Shown: positions 34,153-43,737 of the stretch, in pieces
Position numbering within the stretch: position 1 is the first letter of the stretch
How the letters are laid out: every line of letters begins with the position of its first letter
From: Dyadobacter endophyticus
GTDB taxonomy: Bacteria > Bacteroidota > Bacteroidia > Cytophagales > Spirosomataceae
Direction: 5' to 3'
DNA: 64,000 nucleotides
Assembly (NCBI RefSeq): GCF_014641595.1
Contig: NZ_BMIA01000003.1
Location: 558,001 to 622,000, forward strand
Made by a program: the position numbers and the translations under genes
Notes under the pieces: generated by a model
What the model saw: the letters and a program-made list of their open reading frames with translations, nothing else
Told to the model about the DNA's origin: nothing
The model's database searches: none

Positions 34153-36684
34153 ATGAACAGATCCAGGTTGGCTAAAAGTTATAAATCTATACTTCCCTAT
34201 TTCCTGAGTTTAATCATTTCACTACCCGCTTTTTCACAGGTTACTGCCCCGACAGCCCCTTCCGGGAACGCTCCGGCGTCTAACGGCGCCCAGGGCACAA
34301 CGCAGTCAGGCCCGAGAGGTAATAGCACAGGCACCACTGGCTCTGGTAACACACAATCGGGCCCAGGCGGGCAGCAAGGCGGAAATCAGCAGGGAGGAAA
34401 TCAGCAATCGGGTAACCAGCAGCAAGGAAACGACGGCCAGGGTGGCGACAAAGGTAAAAACGCCGCTAACCAGAACAGCCAGAACACCGAAGGCGGTGAC
34501 CAGAGCAAAGTCAACACCAGCACGAGCACCGCGATGACTCCCGAAGAGCAAGCCAAAGAATCGCTCCGTCAGAAAATCTACGGCTACTCGATATTTGCGG
34601 ATAAAAAATTAGGGCTAATTCCTGACTTACAGATCGTTACACCAACAACCTACGTTGTAGGCCCGGGTGACGAATTGAAGATATATCTCTATAACTACGC
34701 CGAAAGCACTTACGAAACGATTGTCAATAAAGATGGGTTCATCAGCATCCCCCGTGTCGGTAATGTAATGGTCGCAGGTCGTACAATTGAAGAAATCAAG
34801 AAAATCCTGATCGACAAGTTTGCCAAGTTTGTACCGGGAATGATCGGCACAGGCGGCGAAACGGCACGCACCAAACTGATGGTTACCCTTGGAGAAGTGC
34901 GATCGGTGAAAGTTTTTGTAACGGGAGAAGTGATTAACCCGGGCACTTACACGGTATCTTCCCTCTCCTCCGCATTCAATGCATTGTACCAGGCTGGTGG
35001 CCCTAATGAAATTGGATCTTTCCGCGAAGTACGTGTTGTTCGCCAGGGCAAGGTCGTGTCGAGAATGGATATTTATGATTATCTCGTAAATGGTAAGATC
35101 GACGGCGACATCCGTGTTCAGGAAAATGACAACGTCGTGGTCGGCTACTACCTGAAACGCGCCGAGATCGCCGGTATGGTGAAACGTCCGGGCATTTATG
35201 AATTGAAACCGGAAGAAAAACTGGGCGATGTGATCCGCTATTCAGGCGGTTTCAGCGACAAGGCTTACCGTGCGAGATTGAAGATACAACGCATTACTTC
35301 CAGGGAGCGTAAAATCCTCGATGTGCCCGAAGACCAGTACGACAGCTTCGAAATGGCAACCGGCGATTCGATCAATGTGGAAACCGTACTCGACCGCTTC
35401 GAGAACATTGTAAATATTGAAGGTGCGGTAATGCGCCCCGGCCAGTACTCGCTCGACAACAGCCCTACGCTGAAAAAGCTGATCGAAAATGCACAGGGAA
35501 TGCGCGAAGACGCTTTTGTAGGCCGCCTGAACGTGCTACGGACCCGCGAAGACCTGACCATCCAGACAATCCCCATTAACTTTACCGATGTGCTGAACGG
35601 CACAACTCCCGATCTTGTGCTCACCCGCCTGGATCAGGTTATAGTTCCTTCGAAATTCGAAATGGCGGAAACTGCCTTCGTAAGCGTTGAAGGGGAAGTT
35701 AACAATACCAAAATCGGCGAGAACGAAGGAAAATTCCCTTACACTACCGACATGACACTCGAAGACGTACTCGTACAGGCAGGCGGTTTGAAGGAATCGG
35801 CTTATACGTCGGAGGTCGAGGTGGTCAGAAGAAAAAGAAATTCGGTAGCCGGTGCGGCAAATGCACAGATTTCGGAGGTTTATAAATTCAATGTGAACCG
35901 CGACCTCTCCCTGAATGCGAAGGCAACCAATTTTGTGCTCTTCCCGTTCGACCAGGTGATCGTCCGCAAGTCGCCCAACTATGTTGAACAACAGACTGTT
36001 TTTGTTGAAGGAGAAGTGCTGGTGACCGGCCCCTATACGATTGTCAACAAGAATGACAAGATCAGCGACATTATCAAAAGAGCCGGTGGACTGACCGAGC
36101 TCGCTTATCCGGAAGGAGCAACCCTGCTGCGTCGTACGGTTGTGAAAAACCTCGAAGAGGCTGTGGACTACGAACAGGTTCAACAAACCGAAAAAAGCAT
36201 CAAACAAGGAACGCTTACCGGTGACCTGCCGAACGTGAAGGAAGAGAAAATCGGTATCGTTTTGAAAAACATTCTGAAAAATCCGGGTTCATTCGAAGAC
36301 CTTGTGGTTCAGGAAGGTGATATTATCCGTATTCCTAAGCGCCTGGAAACCGTTCAGGTAACCGGCTCGGTACTTTACCCTACTACCGTGAAATACGGCA
36401 AAGGGATGAACTTCTCGGATTACATTTCGCAATCGGGGGGTTTTACGGTGCAGTCGCTCAGAAAGAGCTCGTATATTAAGTATCCTAACGGCAATATCGA
36501 TCGCACGAGAAGATTCATGTTTTTCAATGTGTACCCGAAAGTACAGCCGGGCTCGGAGATCTTCGTTCCGACACGAGCTGCTCCTGCTTTGAATACGCAG
36601 CAGACGATTTCAACAGCTACAACCCTGTTGAGTTCAATTATGGGATTAATTGTAACAGTATTGGCATTCCGTTCACTTAAGTAA
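34153..36684 (+). CDS. Polysaccharide export protein with SLBB repeats (Wza-like)
   Basis: Outer-membrane polysaccharide exporter, 843 residues from the ATG at 34153, which gives a standard signal peptide (MNRSRLAKSYKS... ending LPAFSQ); an ATG 13 codons upstream (34114) is also open. After a Gly/Gln/Asn-rich linker with GGNQQ repeats (about 20-120) come the polysaccharide-export domain (YVVGPGDELKIYLYNYAES) and at least five SLBB domains (VKVFVTGEVINPGTY, AEIAGMVKRPGIYEL, VNIEGAVMRPGQY, VFVEGEVLVTGPY, VQVTGSVLYPTTV), ending with a C-terminal membrane helix. This is about twice the size of E. coli Wza and typical for Bacteroidota. No lipobox. Two bases before the Wzz gene. Confidence 0.92.
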   Translation: MNRSRLAKSYKSILPYFLSLIISLPAFSQVTAPTAPSGNAPASNGAQGTTQSGPRGNSTGTTGSGNTQSGPGGQQGGNQQGGNQQSGNQQQGNDGQGGDKGKNAANQNSQNTEGGDQSKVNTSTSTAMTPEEQAKESLRQKIYGYSIFADKKLGLIPDLQIVTPTTYVVGPGDELKIYLYNYAESTYETIVNKDGFISIPRVGNVMVAGRTIEEIKKILIDKFAKFVPGMIGTGGETARTKLMVTLGEVRSVKVFVTGEVINPGTYTVSSLSSAFNALYQAGGPNEIGSFREVRVVRQGKVVSRMDIYDYLVNGKIDGDIRVQENDNVVVGYYLKRAEIAGMVKRPGIYELKPEEKLGDVIRYSGGFSDKAYRARLKIQRITSRERKILDVPEDQYDSFEMATGDSINVETVLDRFENIVNIEGAVMRPGQYSLDNSPTLKKLIENAQGMREDAFVGRLNVLRTREDLTIQTIPINFTDVLNGTTPDLVLTRLDQVIVPSKFEMAETAFVSVEGEVNNTKIGENEGKFPYTTDMTLEDVLVQAGGLKESAYTSEVEVVRRKRNSVAGAANAQISEVYKFNVNRDLSLNAKATNFVLFPFDQVIVRKSPNYVEQQTVFVEGEVLVTGPYTIVNKNDKISDIIKRAGGLTELAYPEGATLLRRTVVKNLEEAVDYEQVQQTEKSIKQGTLTGDLPNVKEEKIGIVLKNILKNPGSFEDLVVQEGDIIRIPKRLETVQVTGSVLYPTTVKYGKGMNFSDYISQSGGFTVQSLRKSSYIKYPNGNIDRTRRFMFFNVYPKVQPGSEIFVPTRAAPALNTQQTISTATTLLSSIMGLIVTVLAFRSLK

Positions 36685-36686
36685 CT

Positions 36687-37781
36687 ATGGCGACAGCGAC
36701 CACACAAGAAATTCCGGAAGACGAGCTATCTCCAAAGGAAGTCGTCGAGAAAGTACTAGTAGTTAAAGACGCGCTGATCCGTAACTGGAAATGGATGCTG
36801 CTCCTGCCTGTTGTAGGGTTCGGTATCGGGTTTGCTATGGATACTTATCAGAACAAACCACCCACCTACGAAGCCAACGTGGTGTTTAACCTCGGTGCAG
36901 CGGGAGCGAGTTCCGGTCTGGGTGACATGGCTGGCCTGCTGGGATTGGGCGCGCAGCCGGACGCGAATATCTTTACCGGAGAGAACTTCTTCTATTTCGT
37001 AAAGTCCCGCCCGGTATTAGAGCGGAACCTAATGAAAGAAATAGAAATCAACGGAAAAAAACAGATTCTGGCTAACTTCTATATCGATTCGAGCGGTATT
37101 AAAACTTCCGATTGGGCAGACTATCCCGATTTGCAGAAATTCCATTTTACGACGAATGATATCAAAAAACTGGACATTAATTCGCGTATAAACCTCAATA
37201 CCATCGTAAAGCGTACAGCCGAGGCTACCGAGATCGCTTCGCTCGACCGCAAGTCGTCTTTCACCTCGCTTTCCACCAAAATGGAGAACGAACACCTCGC
37301 AGGATTGTGGGTGACTACCCTTCTGGAAACGGTGGAAGAAATGTACACTGAAAACCAGACCCAGAAAACACGGAAAACGCTCCGTTTGCTCAACCACCGT
37401 GCAGATTCACTCGCAGTGGTACTGGGAATTGCCGAGCATAAGCTGGCCAGACAACTCGATTACAGCGCGCAGATCATGATGCCGGAAGCCAAAGTATCGG
37501 CCAACAGCGCGGAAAGAAAATCGTCCTTCCTGCAACAGCTGTATTACGAAGCAATGGCCAATGCCGAGAAAATGCGTATTTCCCTCGTAAAGGAAGCTCC
37601 TCTGTTCACAGAGATCGAAGGTATTAAAGTGCCTCTGGATGTGAAATATGAAGACAAGCGTAATGCTAAAATCGGGGCATTGGCAGGTTTGATGATCGCA
37701 CTGATCTTCGTCTATTTCAGAACAGTGTTTTCTTCACCCACCACCACCACTACCGTGCGTAAGGAAGTAGTAACGGCGTAA
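36687..37781 (+). CDS. Wzz-type polysaccharide chain-length/co-polymerase protein
   Basis: Inner-membrane protein of 364 residues with TM helices at about 37-53 and 330-350 around a periplasmic, helix-rich domain (about 55-325), the layout of polysaccharide co-polymerases. No cytoplasmic BY-kinase domain follows TM2; only a short tail remains. It should set chain length or couple synthesis to the SLBB exporter encoded just upstream. Two bases separate it from the ABC permease gene. The presence of a Wzz is unusual next to a Wzm/Wzt transporter, which normally works without one. Confidence 0.85.
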   Translation: MATATTQEIPEDELSPKEVVEKVLVVKDALIRNWKWMLLLPVVGFGIGFAMDTYQNKPPTYEANVVFNLGAAGASSGLGDMAGLLGLGAQPDANIFTGENFFYFVKSRPVLERNLMKEIEINGKKQILANFYIDSSGIKTSDWADYPDLQKFHFTTNDIKKLDINSRINLNTIVKRTAEATEIASLDRKSSFTSLSTKMENEHLAGLWVTTLLETVEEMYTENQTQKTRKTLRLLNHRADSLAVVLGIAEHKLARQLDYSAQIMMPEAKVSANSAERKSSFLQQLYYEAMANAEKMRISLVKEAPLFTEIEGIKVPLDVKYEDKRNAKIGALAGLMIALIFVYFRTVFSSPTTTTTVRKEVVTA

Positions 37782-37783
37782 TC

Positions 37784-38617
37784 ATGGCAACTCAACACTC
37801 TATTACAATCAAGGCCGGCGGGTCTGAAAAGGATTATTGGAAAGACCTCTGGCTTAACAAGCAACTCCTCTGGATCCTTTCGAAAAGGGACATTTCCGTT
37901 CGCTACAAACAAACGCTCCTGGGCGTGGCGTGGAGCGTATTGCGCCCGCTCATGACGATGATCGTGATGGTATTCGTGTTCAGCTACCTGGCGAAAATCA
38001 AAAGCGACCCGGGTATTCCCTATCCTTTGATGGTATTGAGCGGGCTGACGATCTGGACATTTTTCGCAAACACGTTTACTCAGATCAGTAACAGCATTCT
38101 CATCAACTCCAATCTCGTTTCGAAGGTTTACTTCCCGAGATTGCTTATGCCGCTCAGCTCTGTTGCTGTCGGTTTCGTCGATTTTATGATCACATTCGGG
38201 ATATTTCTGATCCTGACACCATTCTTCGATCACCCTATCAGCTGGAAGATCGTGTTTCTTCCTTGCTTCATTTTACTTACATTTATTACATCAATGGGCT
38301 TTGGCCTGTTTTTTGCGGTGCTAAATGTGCGCTTCCGCGATATTGGTCAGTTAATCCCGTTCATGGTTCAGGTTGGGATGTACGCCTGCCCTGTCGCTTA
38401 CAGCAGTACGCTTGCGCAGGGTACATGGTTCGAAAAATATTATAATCTGAACCCGCTGGTGGGTATCATCGACGGTTTCCGCTGGTGCCTGTTGGGAGAT
38501 AAGGCTTACTTTAATCCGGATAGCCTGTATTCCACAGCAGCAATTTCATTGATTATACTGATCGTGTCGCTGATCTATTTCCGCAAAAAGGAGAACACTT
38601 TCGTTGACCATATCTGA
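37784..38617 (+). CDS. ABC-2 type polysaccharide exporter permease (Wzm-like)
   Basis: Integral membrane protein of 277 residues with six predicted helices; the motif LLWILSKRDISVRYKQTLLGVAWSVLRPL at the N terminus is the hallmark of TagG/Wzm permeases. It forms, with the following ATPase gene, a transporter that moves undecaprenyl-linked glycan across the inner membrane. Gene start is two bases after wzz; the ATPase begins 17 bases downstream. Ends with a charged cytoplasmic tail. Confidence 0.93.
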   Translation: MATQHSITIKAGGSEKDYWKDLWLNKQLLWILSKRDISVRYKQTLLGVAWSVLRPLMTMIVMVFVFSYLAKIKSDPGIPYPLMVLSGLTIWTFFANTFTQISNSILINSNLVSKVYFPRLLMPLSSVAVGFVDFMITFGIFLILTPFFDHPISWKIVFLPCFILLTFITSMGFGLFFAVLNVRFRDIGQLIPFMVQVGMYACPVAYSSTLAQGTWFEKYYNLNPLVGIIDGFRWCLLGDKAYFNPDSLYSTAAISLIILIVSLIYFRKKENTFVDHI

Positions 38618-38634
38618 AACAATCACACTTGGGC

Positions 38635-39891
38635 ATGTCTGTAATTGTAGCTGAAAATATCAGCAAAAAATATATCATCGACCACCAACGCAAAAACGGC
38701 TCGTCCGGTTTACGCGACATTGTTTCCGAGACGGTTAATAAATTGTTCGGCAAACAAGAGAAGAATGGTTTCGCTGAGAAAGAAGAATTCTGGGCATTAC
38801 AAGATGTCAACTTCTCCATCGACAGGGGCGACCGCATTGGTATCGTTGGCCATAATGGCGCAGGAAAATCCACGTTGCTGAAAATCCTCAGCCGCATTAC
38901 CGAGCCTACCACCGGCCAGATCAAGATCGATGGCCGCATTGCCAGCTTGCTGGAAGTGGGGACCGGCTTTCATCCGGAATTGACGGGACGCGAGAATATT
39001 TTCCTGAATGGAGCTATTCTGGGAATGTCAAAGGGCGAAATCCGCGAATCATTTGACGCTATCGTTGATTTTGCTGGGGTTGAAAAATTCCTTGATACGC
39101 CCGTTAAAAGATATTCTTCGGGGATGTACGTCCGTCTGGGTTTCGCGATCGCGGCGCACCTTAATCCCGAGATCCTGATTGTGGACGAAGTACTCGCCGT
39201 AGGCGATACCGAGTTCCAGAAGAAATGTCTCGGCAAAATGCGTGACGTTTCGGAAAGCGGCCGCACATTGCTTTTTGTGAGCCATAACCTGACCGCCATC
39301 CAGGCGCTTTGCAACAAGTCATTCTATTTTGAAAAAGGCCGGCTGATCGACCAGGGCGAAACAACGCATATTGTAACGAACTATCTTAGCAAGGTTTCGC
39401 ATAAATCCCTTGAAAAGCATTGGGACAATATCGAAGCCGCTCCCGGCAACGACCAGGTACGCGTGAAGAGCTTCAAACTTTTCCCGGAATACCAGGACGA
39501 CCTTACCCATATTGATGTCCGTACGCCGATCAACTTCCAGTTTGAGTTCTGGAACCTGGTAGAAGGCGCTTCACTGAACCTGAGCATGCACTTGTACACG
39601 TTTACCGGTGAATGTATCTTCAACGTAGGCACCACGGCTGAAAACTTCTCGAAGGGTATTGTCAGCGGCACCTGCGAAATCCCCGGCAACTTCCTGAACG
39701 ACGGTTCCTACGTCGTTTCGATGATGATCGTGAAAGATACGAGCACCGTGCTTTACAATATGGAGGAAGCCCTTGTTTTTGATATTGAGGATTACCGTGA
39801 AAATGTGACCTGGTATGGCAAATGGCCCGGATATATTCGTCCTCAACTCAATTTTTCTATTCGCCAATCTGAACACGTAGTGAATGATTAA
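38635..39891 (+). CDS. Polysaccharide ABC transporter ATPase with C-terminal binding domain (Wzt-like)
   Basis: 418 residues from ATG 38635 (MSVIVAENISKKY); a TTG two codons upstream is also open. The ATPase half (1-245) has Walker A GHNGAGKST (72-80), signature YSSGMYVRLG and Walker B ILIVDEVLAVGD. Residues about 265-418 form a beta-sandwich extension like the C-terminal domain of Wzt proteins of O8/O9a systems, which reads the capped non-reducing end of the finished chain before export. This predicts that the glycan carries a terminal modification. The stop codon overlaps the aminotransferase start by eight bases. Confidence 0.93.
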   Translation: MSVIVAENISKKYIIDHQRKNGSSGLRDIVSETVNKLFGKQEKNGFAEKEEFWALQDVNFSIDRGDRIGIVGHNGAGKSTLLKILSRITEPTTGQIKIDGRIASLLEVGTGFHPELTGRENIFLNGAILGMSKGEIRESFDAIVDFAGVEKFLDTPVKRYSSGMYVRLGFAIAAHLNPEILIVDEVLAVGDTEFQKKCLGKMRDVSESGRTLLFVSHNLTAIQALCNKSFYFEKGRLIDQGETTHIVTNYLSKVSHKSLEKHWDNIEAAPGNDQVRVKSFKLFPEYQDDLTHIDVRTPINFQFEFWNLVEGASLNLSMHLYTFTGECIFNVGTTAENFSKGIVSGTCEIPGNFLNDGSYVVSMMIVKDTSTVLYNMEEALVFDIEDYRENVTWYGKWPGYIRPQLNFSIRQSEHVVND

Positions 39892-40966
39892 CGTCACTAA
39901 AACCTTTCTACCTGATCAGGAAGAATATCTGCAATATGTCCGTGGAATCTGGGAACGGGGTTATCTGACCAACAACGGACCACTTTTACAACAGCTCGAA
40001 GGACAGCTTAAAGAATATCTGAACGTCGATCACCTGTACTTCTGTGGTAATGGAACGATCGTTCTGCAAATCGCGATCAAGGCGCTTGAACTGAAAGGCG
40101 AGATCATCACGACGCCCTTCTCCTACTGTGCCACTTCCAATGCGATTTTGTGGGAAAACTGCACGCCTGTTTTCGTGGACATCGATGCTTCGACATTCAA
40201 TATCGATGCGGAGCTGATCGAGGCGTCCATTACACCGGCAACATCGGCGATCCTCGCGACGCACGTCTACGGAAATCCCTGTGACGTAGAGGCCATCGAG
40301 GCGATTGCCAAAAAACACAACCTGAAAGTTATTTACGACGCCGCGCATGCATTCGGCGTAACTTATAAAGGAAAATCACTGCTTTCCTATGGCGACCTGA
40401 GCACTTGCAGCTTCCACGCCACGAAAGTTTTCCATACGATCGAAGGCGGTGCATTGATCTCCAACCATCCCGAGCTCGACCGCAAACTGCATTTACTGCG
40501 TGCGTTCGGCCACCAGGGTGACGAGCATTATGAATTCGCGGGAATCAATGGTAAAAACTCGGAATTCCATGCGGCAATGGGTTTGGTAAACCTTCCGCAG
40601 GTACCGGCGATCATCCAGGCGCGCAGGGACGTTTTCGACGCCTATGACGGCCTGCTCAATTGGGATATTCTGTTTAAACCCACATTGAGCGCCGACATCG
40701 AATATAACTACGCTTATTATCCGGTAGTGTTCCCTTCGGAGGCGGTTATGTTCAGGGTAATGGAGGCATTAAAAGTGGAAGAAATCATTCCAAGGAGATA
40801 TTTTTATCCGTCGCTTAACACCCTTTCATTCATGCCAAGGCAAATTGCCTGCCCTGTTTCCGAGGATATCGCGGCAAGAGTGTTAAGTTTGCCATTATAT
40901 GTAGGGCTTCCTTACGAAGATATTGAAAGGATTGCCCGCATTATCAACGGTCATTTATCACCATAG
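39884..40966 (+). CDS. DegT/DnrJ/EryC1/StrS-family sugar aminotransferase
   Basis: PLP-dependent enzyme of 360 residues that adds an amino group to a nucleotide keto-sugar. The PLP-lysine is K181 in SFHATKVFHT; YDAAHAFG (151-158) holds the cofactor-binding Asp, and GNGT near 55-58 contacts phosphate. Product is therefore likely an amino-deoxy sugar used in the surface glycan; the neighbouring NeuD/PglD-like acyltransferase at 43738 may acylate it. No 4,6-dehydratase is present in the window, so the keto-sugar must be made elsewhere. Overlaps the ATPase gene by eight bases. Confidence 0.9.
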   Translation: MINVTKTFLPDQEEYLQYVRGIWERGYLTNNGPLLQQLEGQLKEYLNVDHLYFCGNGTIVLQIAIKALELKGEIITTPFSYCATSNAILWENCTPVFVDIDASTFNIDAELIEASITPATSAILATHVYGNPCDVEAIEAIAKKHNLKVIYDAAHAFGVTYKGKSLLSYGDLSTCSFHATKVFHTIEGGALISNHPELDRKLHLLRAFGHQGDEHYEFAGINGKNSEFHAAMGLVNLPQVPAIIQARRDVFDAYDGLLNWDILFKPTLSADIEYNYAYYPVVFPSEAVMFRVMEALKVEEIIPRRYFYPSLNTLSFMPRQIACPVSEDIAARVLSLPLYVGLPYEDIERIARIINGHLSP

Positions 40967-40970
40967 TAGC

Positions 40971-43028
40971 ATGGTCATTTTTTATTGGCTAACTTTTTTC
41001 CTGTTTTTATACGGTATCAGCTTTGTTGCAAAAAAAATTGCTCAACCTTCGCTCACGGAACTGATTATTACCTTCTTCATTCTATTTGTCGGTAGCATTA
41101 TCCCTACCGGCTTTATTTTGTCGGCGCTGGATCTTACCGCGAACGTATTCGCATGGATCGGCGGCACTTTCGGTATTCTCGCATTACAGTACCTGCTCTG
41201 GACAAAGCTCGTACCACAACAAGCGCATTATACCATTCGCGGGCTGATCGCTAACCGGCTGAGCACATTCCGGCTCTGGACCAGGGAGCTATCCGTTTAC
41301 CTGAAAGTGATTTTCGGTGCGATGTTCCTGACGTTCGCGATCATTGGAATAACCAACCTGATCCTCGTGCTATTTACCGCTCCCAATGAATGGGACAGCA
41401 TGACCGGGCACCTAAACCGCGCTATCCGCTATATTCAGCGGGGCACTATGGAGCATTTCGGCGGGGCCAACTGGAACATGGATACCTATCCGAAGAGCCT
41501 CACCACGATCCATATTTACTCCTACCTGATCAGCGGGGACATTGAAAATTCATTTAAACTCATTCACCAGCTATCGTACTACGTAACGCTGGCGTCGGTA
41601 TTCGGTATAGCACAAAGGATTGGAAGGAACCTGTCGGCCAGCTTTTTCTGCGCATTGGCATATAGCGTGTTCCTTGATTTCCTGATGCAAGCCGTTACAA
41701 CGGAAACGGACATTGTGCTGACGGCCTATCTGAGCTGCCTGCTGTATTTCCTGTTTACCTATTTCACCAACCGCGACAACCGCTACCTCTATCTTACAGG
41801 AATCACATTCGCGATCGTTACCGGTCATAAGGCTACATTTGCCTTGCTCATGCCATCGGTATTCGTGATCATGATCTATACCGTATTCCTGGCACCGGGT
41901 TTTAAAGTGTTTTTTGAAAGGACTTTAAGGCTTGGCCTCGCGATCGCGTTTTTTGCATTGATTTATACTATTCCAACCGGCTATATCCGTAATATCCAGG
42001 TTTTCGGCCATCCCATTGGCCCTCCTACGGCCCGGTACCATCAGTCGTATGAGCGCGCAGGAGGGGCAGCTAACCTGTTTGAACAGGGCAGCCGGAATGT
42101 GATCCGCTATACCTATGATTTCTGTAACCTCGACGGCATCCGGAATGCGCAATGGGGTTATGACCTGAATACCGCCATCAGGAAGCCACTGGTAGTTCTG
42201 GAAGATAAGCTGCGAATGCGCCTCGACGAGGAGACTGATTTCACTATCGTCCCATTTTCGTTCCAGCGCGGATTTTATTATTACAATGCGAATCCCTACT
42301 GGGGCGTATTCGGATTTGCCTTGATCCTTCCGCTGATGCTGCTGGTACTGATCCGCGTTTTCAGATCGCGCGTGCATTTCTTCCTGGTCATTGCATTTTG
42401 TCTTAACCTCGCGGCGATCTCCTATTCTGCGGCCTATGATCCGTTCAAAGGCCGGTACTTTATGGAGGCGGGGCTTTTTGGTGTACTTTTTCTGCTCCTG
42501 CTTTTCTCACATCACCGTTTATCGATCATCAAGCCGCGCAGGAATGTCTGGAAAGGCTACATTATGGTGGTTGTAGGACTGGCATGTATTTCCGGGATTA
42601 TGGCTGTTTACCTGAATATCCGCTGCCTTCCGCTGCCATCCTACGGCATGGAATCGGCATTGACGATGGATCGTATTCCTTACCAGACATTCGCACGACC
42701 GGACATTACAAAGGCTTACGTCCGTTTCGATTCCATCGTGCCGGAGAATGCAACCGTGGCGCTCGCTACCGTGAACAGCGATTTTGAGTACCCGCTCTAC
42801 GGTAAAGACCTGACCCGGAAACTGATTTCAATCAATCCTTTCGAAGAAGGCCTGCGACCTATTCCCAAAGATGCTGATTACCTGTTTTATGCCCGCAAGG
42901 TGATCAACGACACGAGTAAGATCCGTGCATTACCGACCGATATCCGGCTCGGCTCCGACACCACCTTGTATCACCGAACCTTTTTGAGTGAGAAGGGGGA
43001 AGATTATTATCTGAGAAAACTCAAATAG
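40971..43028 (+). CDS. Polytopic membrane protein, GT-C glycosyltransferase-like
   Basis: Protein of 685 residues from the ATG at 40971, five bases after the previous stop; the TTG at 40923 would overlap that gene and adds no features. About a dozen hydrophobic helices are spread over residues 1-560, followed by a soluble C-terminal domain of about 120 residues. The first large outside loop contains NEWDSMTGHLNRAIRY, whose acidic residue sits where GT39/ArnT/PMT-type enzymes hold their catalytic Asp. This layout suggests a lipid-linked sugar-dependent glycosyltransferase acting outside the inner membrane. Assignment to GT-C is from architecture, not from a clear family motif. Confidence 0.7.
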   Translation: MVIFYWLTFFLFLYGISFVAKKIAQPSLTELIITFFILFVGSIIPTGFILSALDLTANVFAWIGGTFGILALQYLLWTKLVPQQAHYTIRGLIANRLSTFRLWTRELSVYLKVIFGAMFLTFAIIGITNLILVLFTAPNEWDSMTGHLNRAIRYIQRGTMEHFGGANWNMDTYPKSLTTIHIYSYLISGDIENSFKLIHQLSYYVTLASVFGIAQRIGRNLSASFFCALAYSVFLDFLMQAVTTETDIVLTAYLSCLLYFLFTYFTNRDNRYLYLTGITFAIVTGHKATFALLMPSVFVIMIYTVFLAPGFKVFFERTLRLGLAIAFFALIYTIPTGYIRNIQVFGHPIGPPTARYHQSYERAGGAANLFEQGSRNVIRYTYDFCNLDGIRNAQWGYDLNTAIRKPLVVLEDKLRMRLDEETDFTIVPFSFQRGFYYYNANPYWGVFGFALILPLMLLVLIRVFRSRVHFFLVIAFCLNLAAISYSAAYDPFKGRYFMEAGLFGVLFLLLLFSHHRLSIIKPRRNVWKGYIMVVVGLACISGIMAVYLNIRCLPLPSYGMESALTMDRIPYQTFARPDITKAYVRFDSIVPENATVALATVNSDFEYPLYGKDLTRKLISINPFEEGLRPIPKDADYLFYARKVINDTSKIRALPTDIRLGSDTTLYHRTFLSEKGEDYYLRKLK

Positions 43029-43036
43029 CCCAAGCC

Positions 43037-43735
43037 ATGACTATTGCCATCATGCAGCCGTATATTTTCCCATATATCGGCTATTTCCAGCTGATCGATG
43101 CCGTGGACAAGTTCATTATTTACGACGATGTGAACTTCATCAACAAGGGCTGGATCAACCGGAATAATCTGCTCGTCGGCGGCAAGGCGCATCTTTTCAG
43201 CATTCCGCTGAAAGACGCCAGCCAGAATAAACTGATCTTCGAAGTGCAACTTGCGAAACATGAACAGTGGCAGAAAAAGTTATTGAAAACCATTCAGCAA
43301 TCATATCAGAAGGCTCCCTGTTATCAAAAGGTTTTTGAACTGATAGAAGAAATCGTAAATTTAGAAGTTGATTCAATTAACGAGCTTTCTATATACGCAT
43401 TAAAAAAAACTTGCGCATACTTGGGCATAGGCACGGAGATTGTTCCCTCTTCAACGATATATAATAATAAACACCTGAAAGGACAGGACCGAATTCTGGA
43501 TATCTGTAAACAGGAGCAAGCAAACCACTACATCAATCCGATTGGCGGAGTGGAATTGTACGACAAAGGCAAATTTGAAAACGAGGGAATAAGACTGGAC
43601 TTCATAAAAAGTATATCTAGCCCGTACCCCCAATTTAAAAATGCTTTCGTACCTTGGTTGTCTGTTATAGACGTTCTGATGTTTAACGGCCCGGATGGCT
43701 TCAGGAAACAATTAGAGGCATACGAACTTATTTAG
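43037..43735 (+). CDS. WbqC-family protein
   Basis: Soluble protein of 232 residues opening with MTIAIMQPYIFPYIGYFQLID and continuing YDDVNFINKGWINRN, the conserved start of the WbqC family. These proteins occur in O-antigen and capsule loci, often beside aminotransferases, and are suspected to modify amino sugars or act in glycan assembly; no reaction is firmly known. The sequence between 43330 and 43640 is clearly more AT-rich than the neighbours, hinting at separate ancestry. Two bases separate it from the acyltransferase gene. Confidence 0.85.
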   Translation: MTIAIMQPYIFPYIGYFQLIDAVDKFIIYDDVNFINKGWINRNNLLVGGKAHLFSIPLKDASQNKLIFEVQLAKHEQWQKKLLKTIQQSYQKAPCYQKVFELIEEIVNLEVDSINELSIYALKKTCAYLGIGTEIVPSSTIYNNKHLKGQDRILDICKQEQANHYINPIGGVELYDKGKFENEGIRLDFIKSISSPYPQFKNAFVPWLSVIDVLMFNGPDGFRKQLEAYELI

Positions 43736-43737
43736 GA

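Noticed and set aside
34330..34520. Gly/Gln/Asn repeats as a possible separate repeat element
   Set aside because: They are a low-complexity linker within the SLBB exporter, in frame and codon-diverse, not a DNA repeat.
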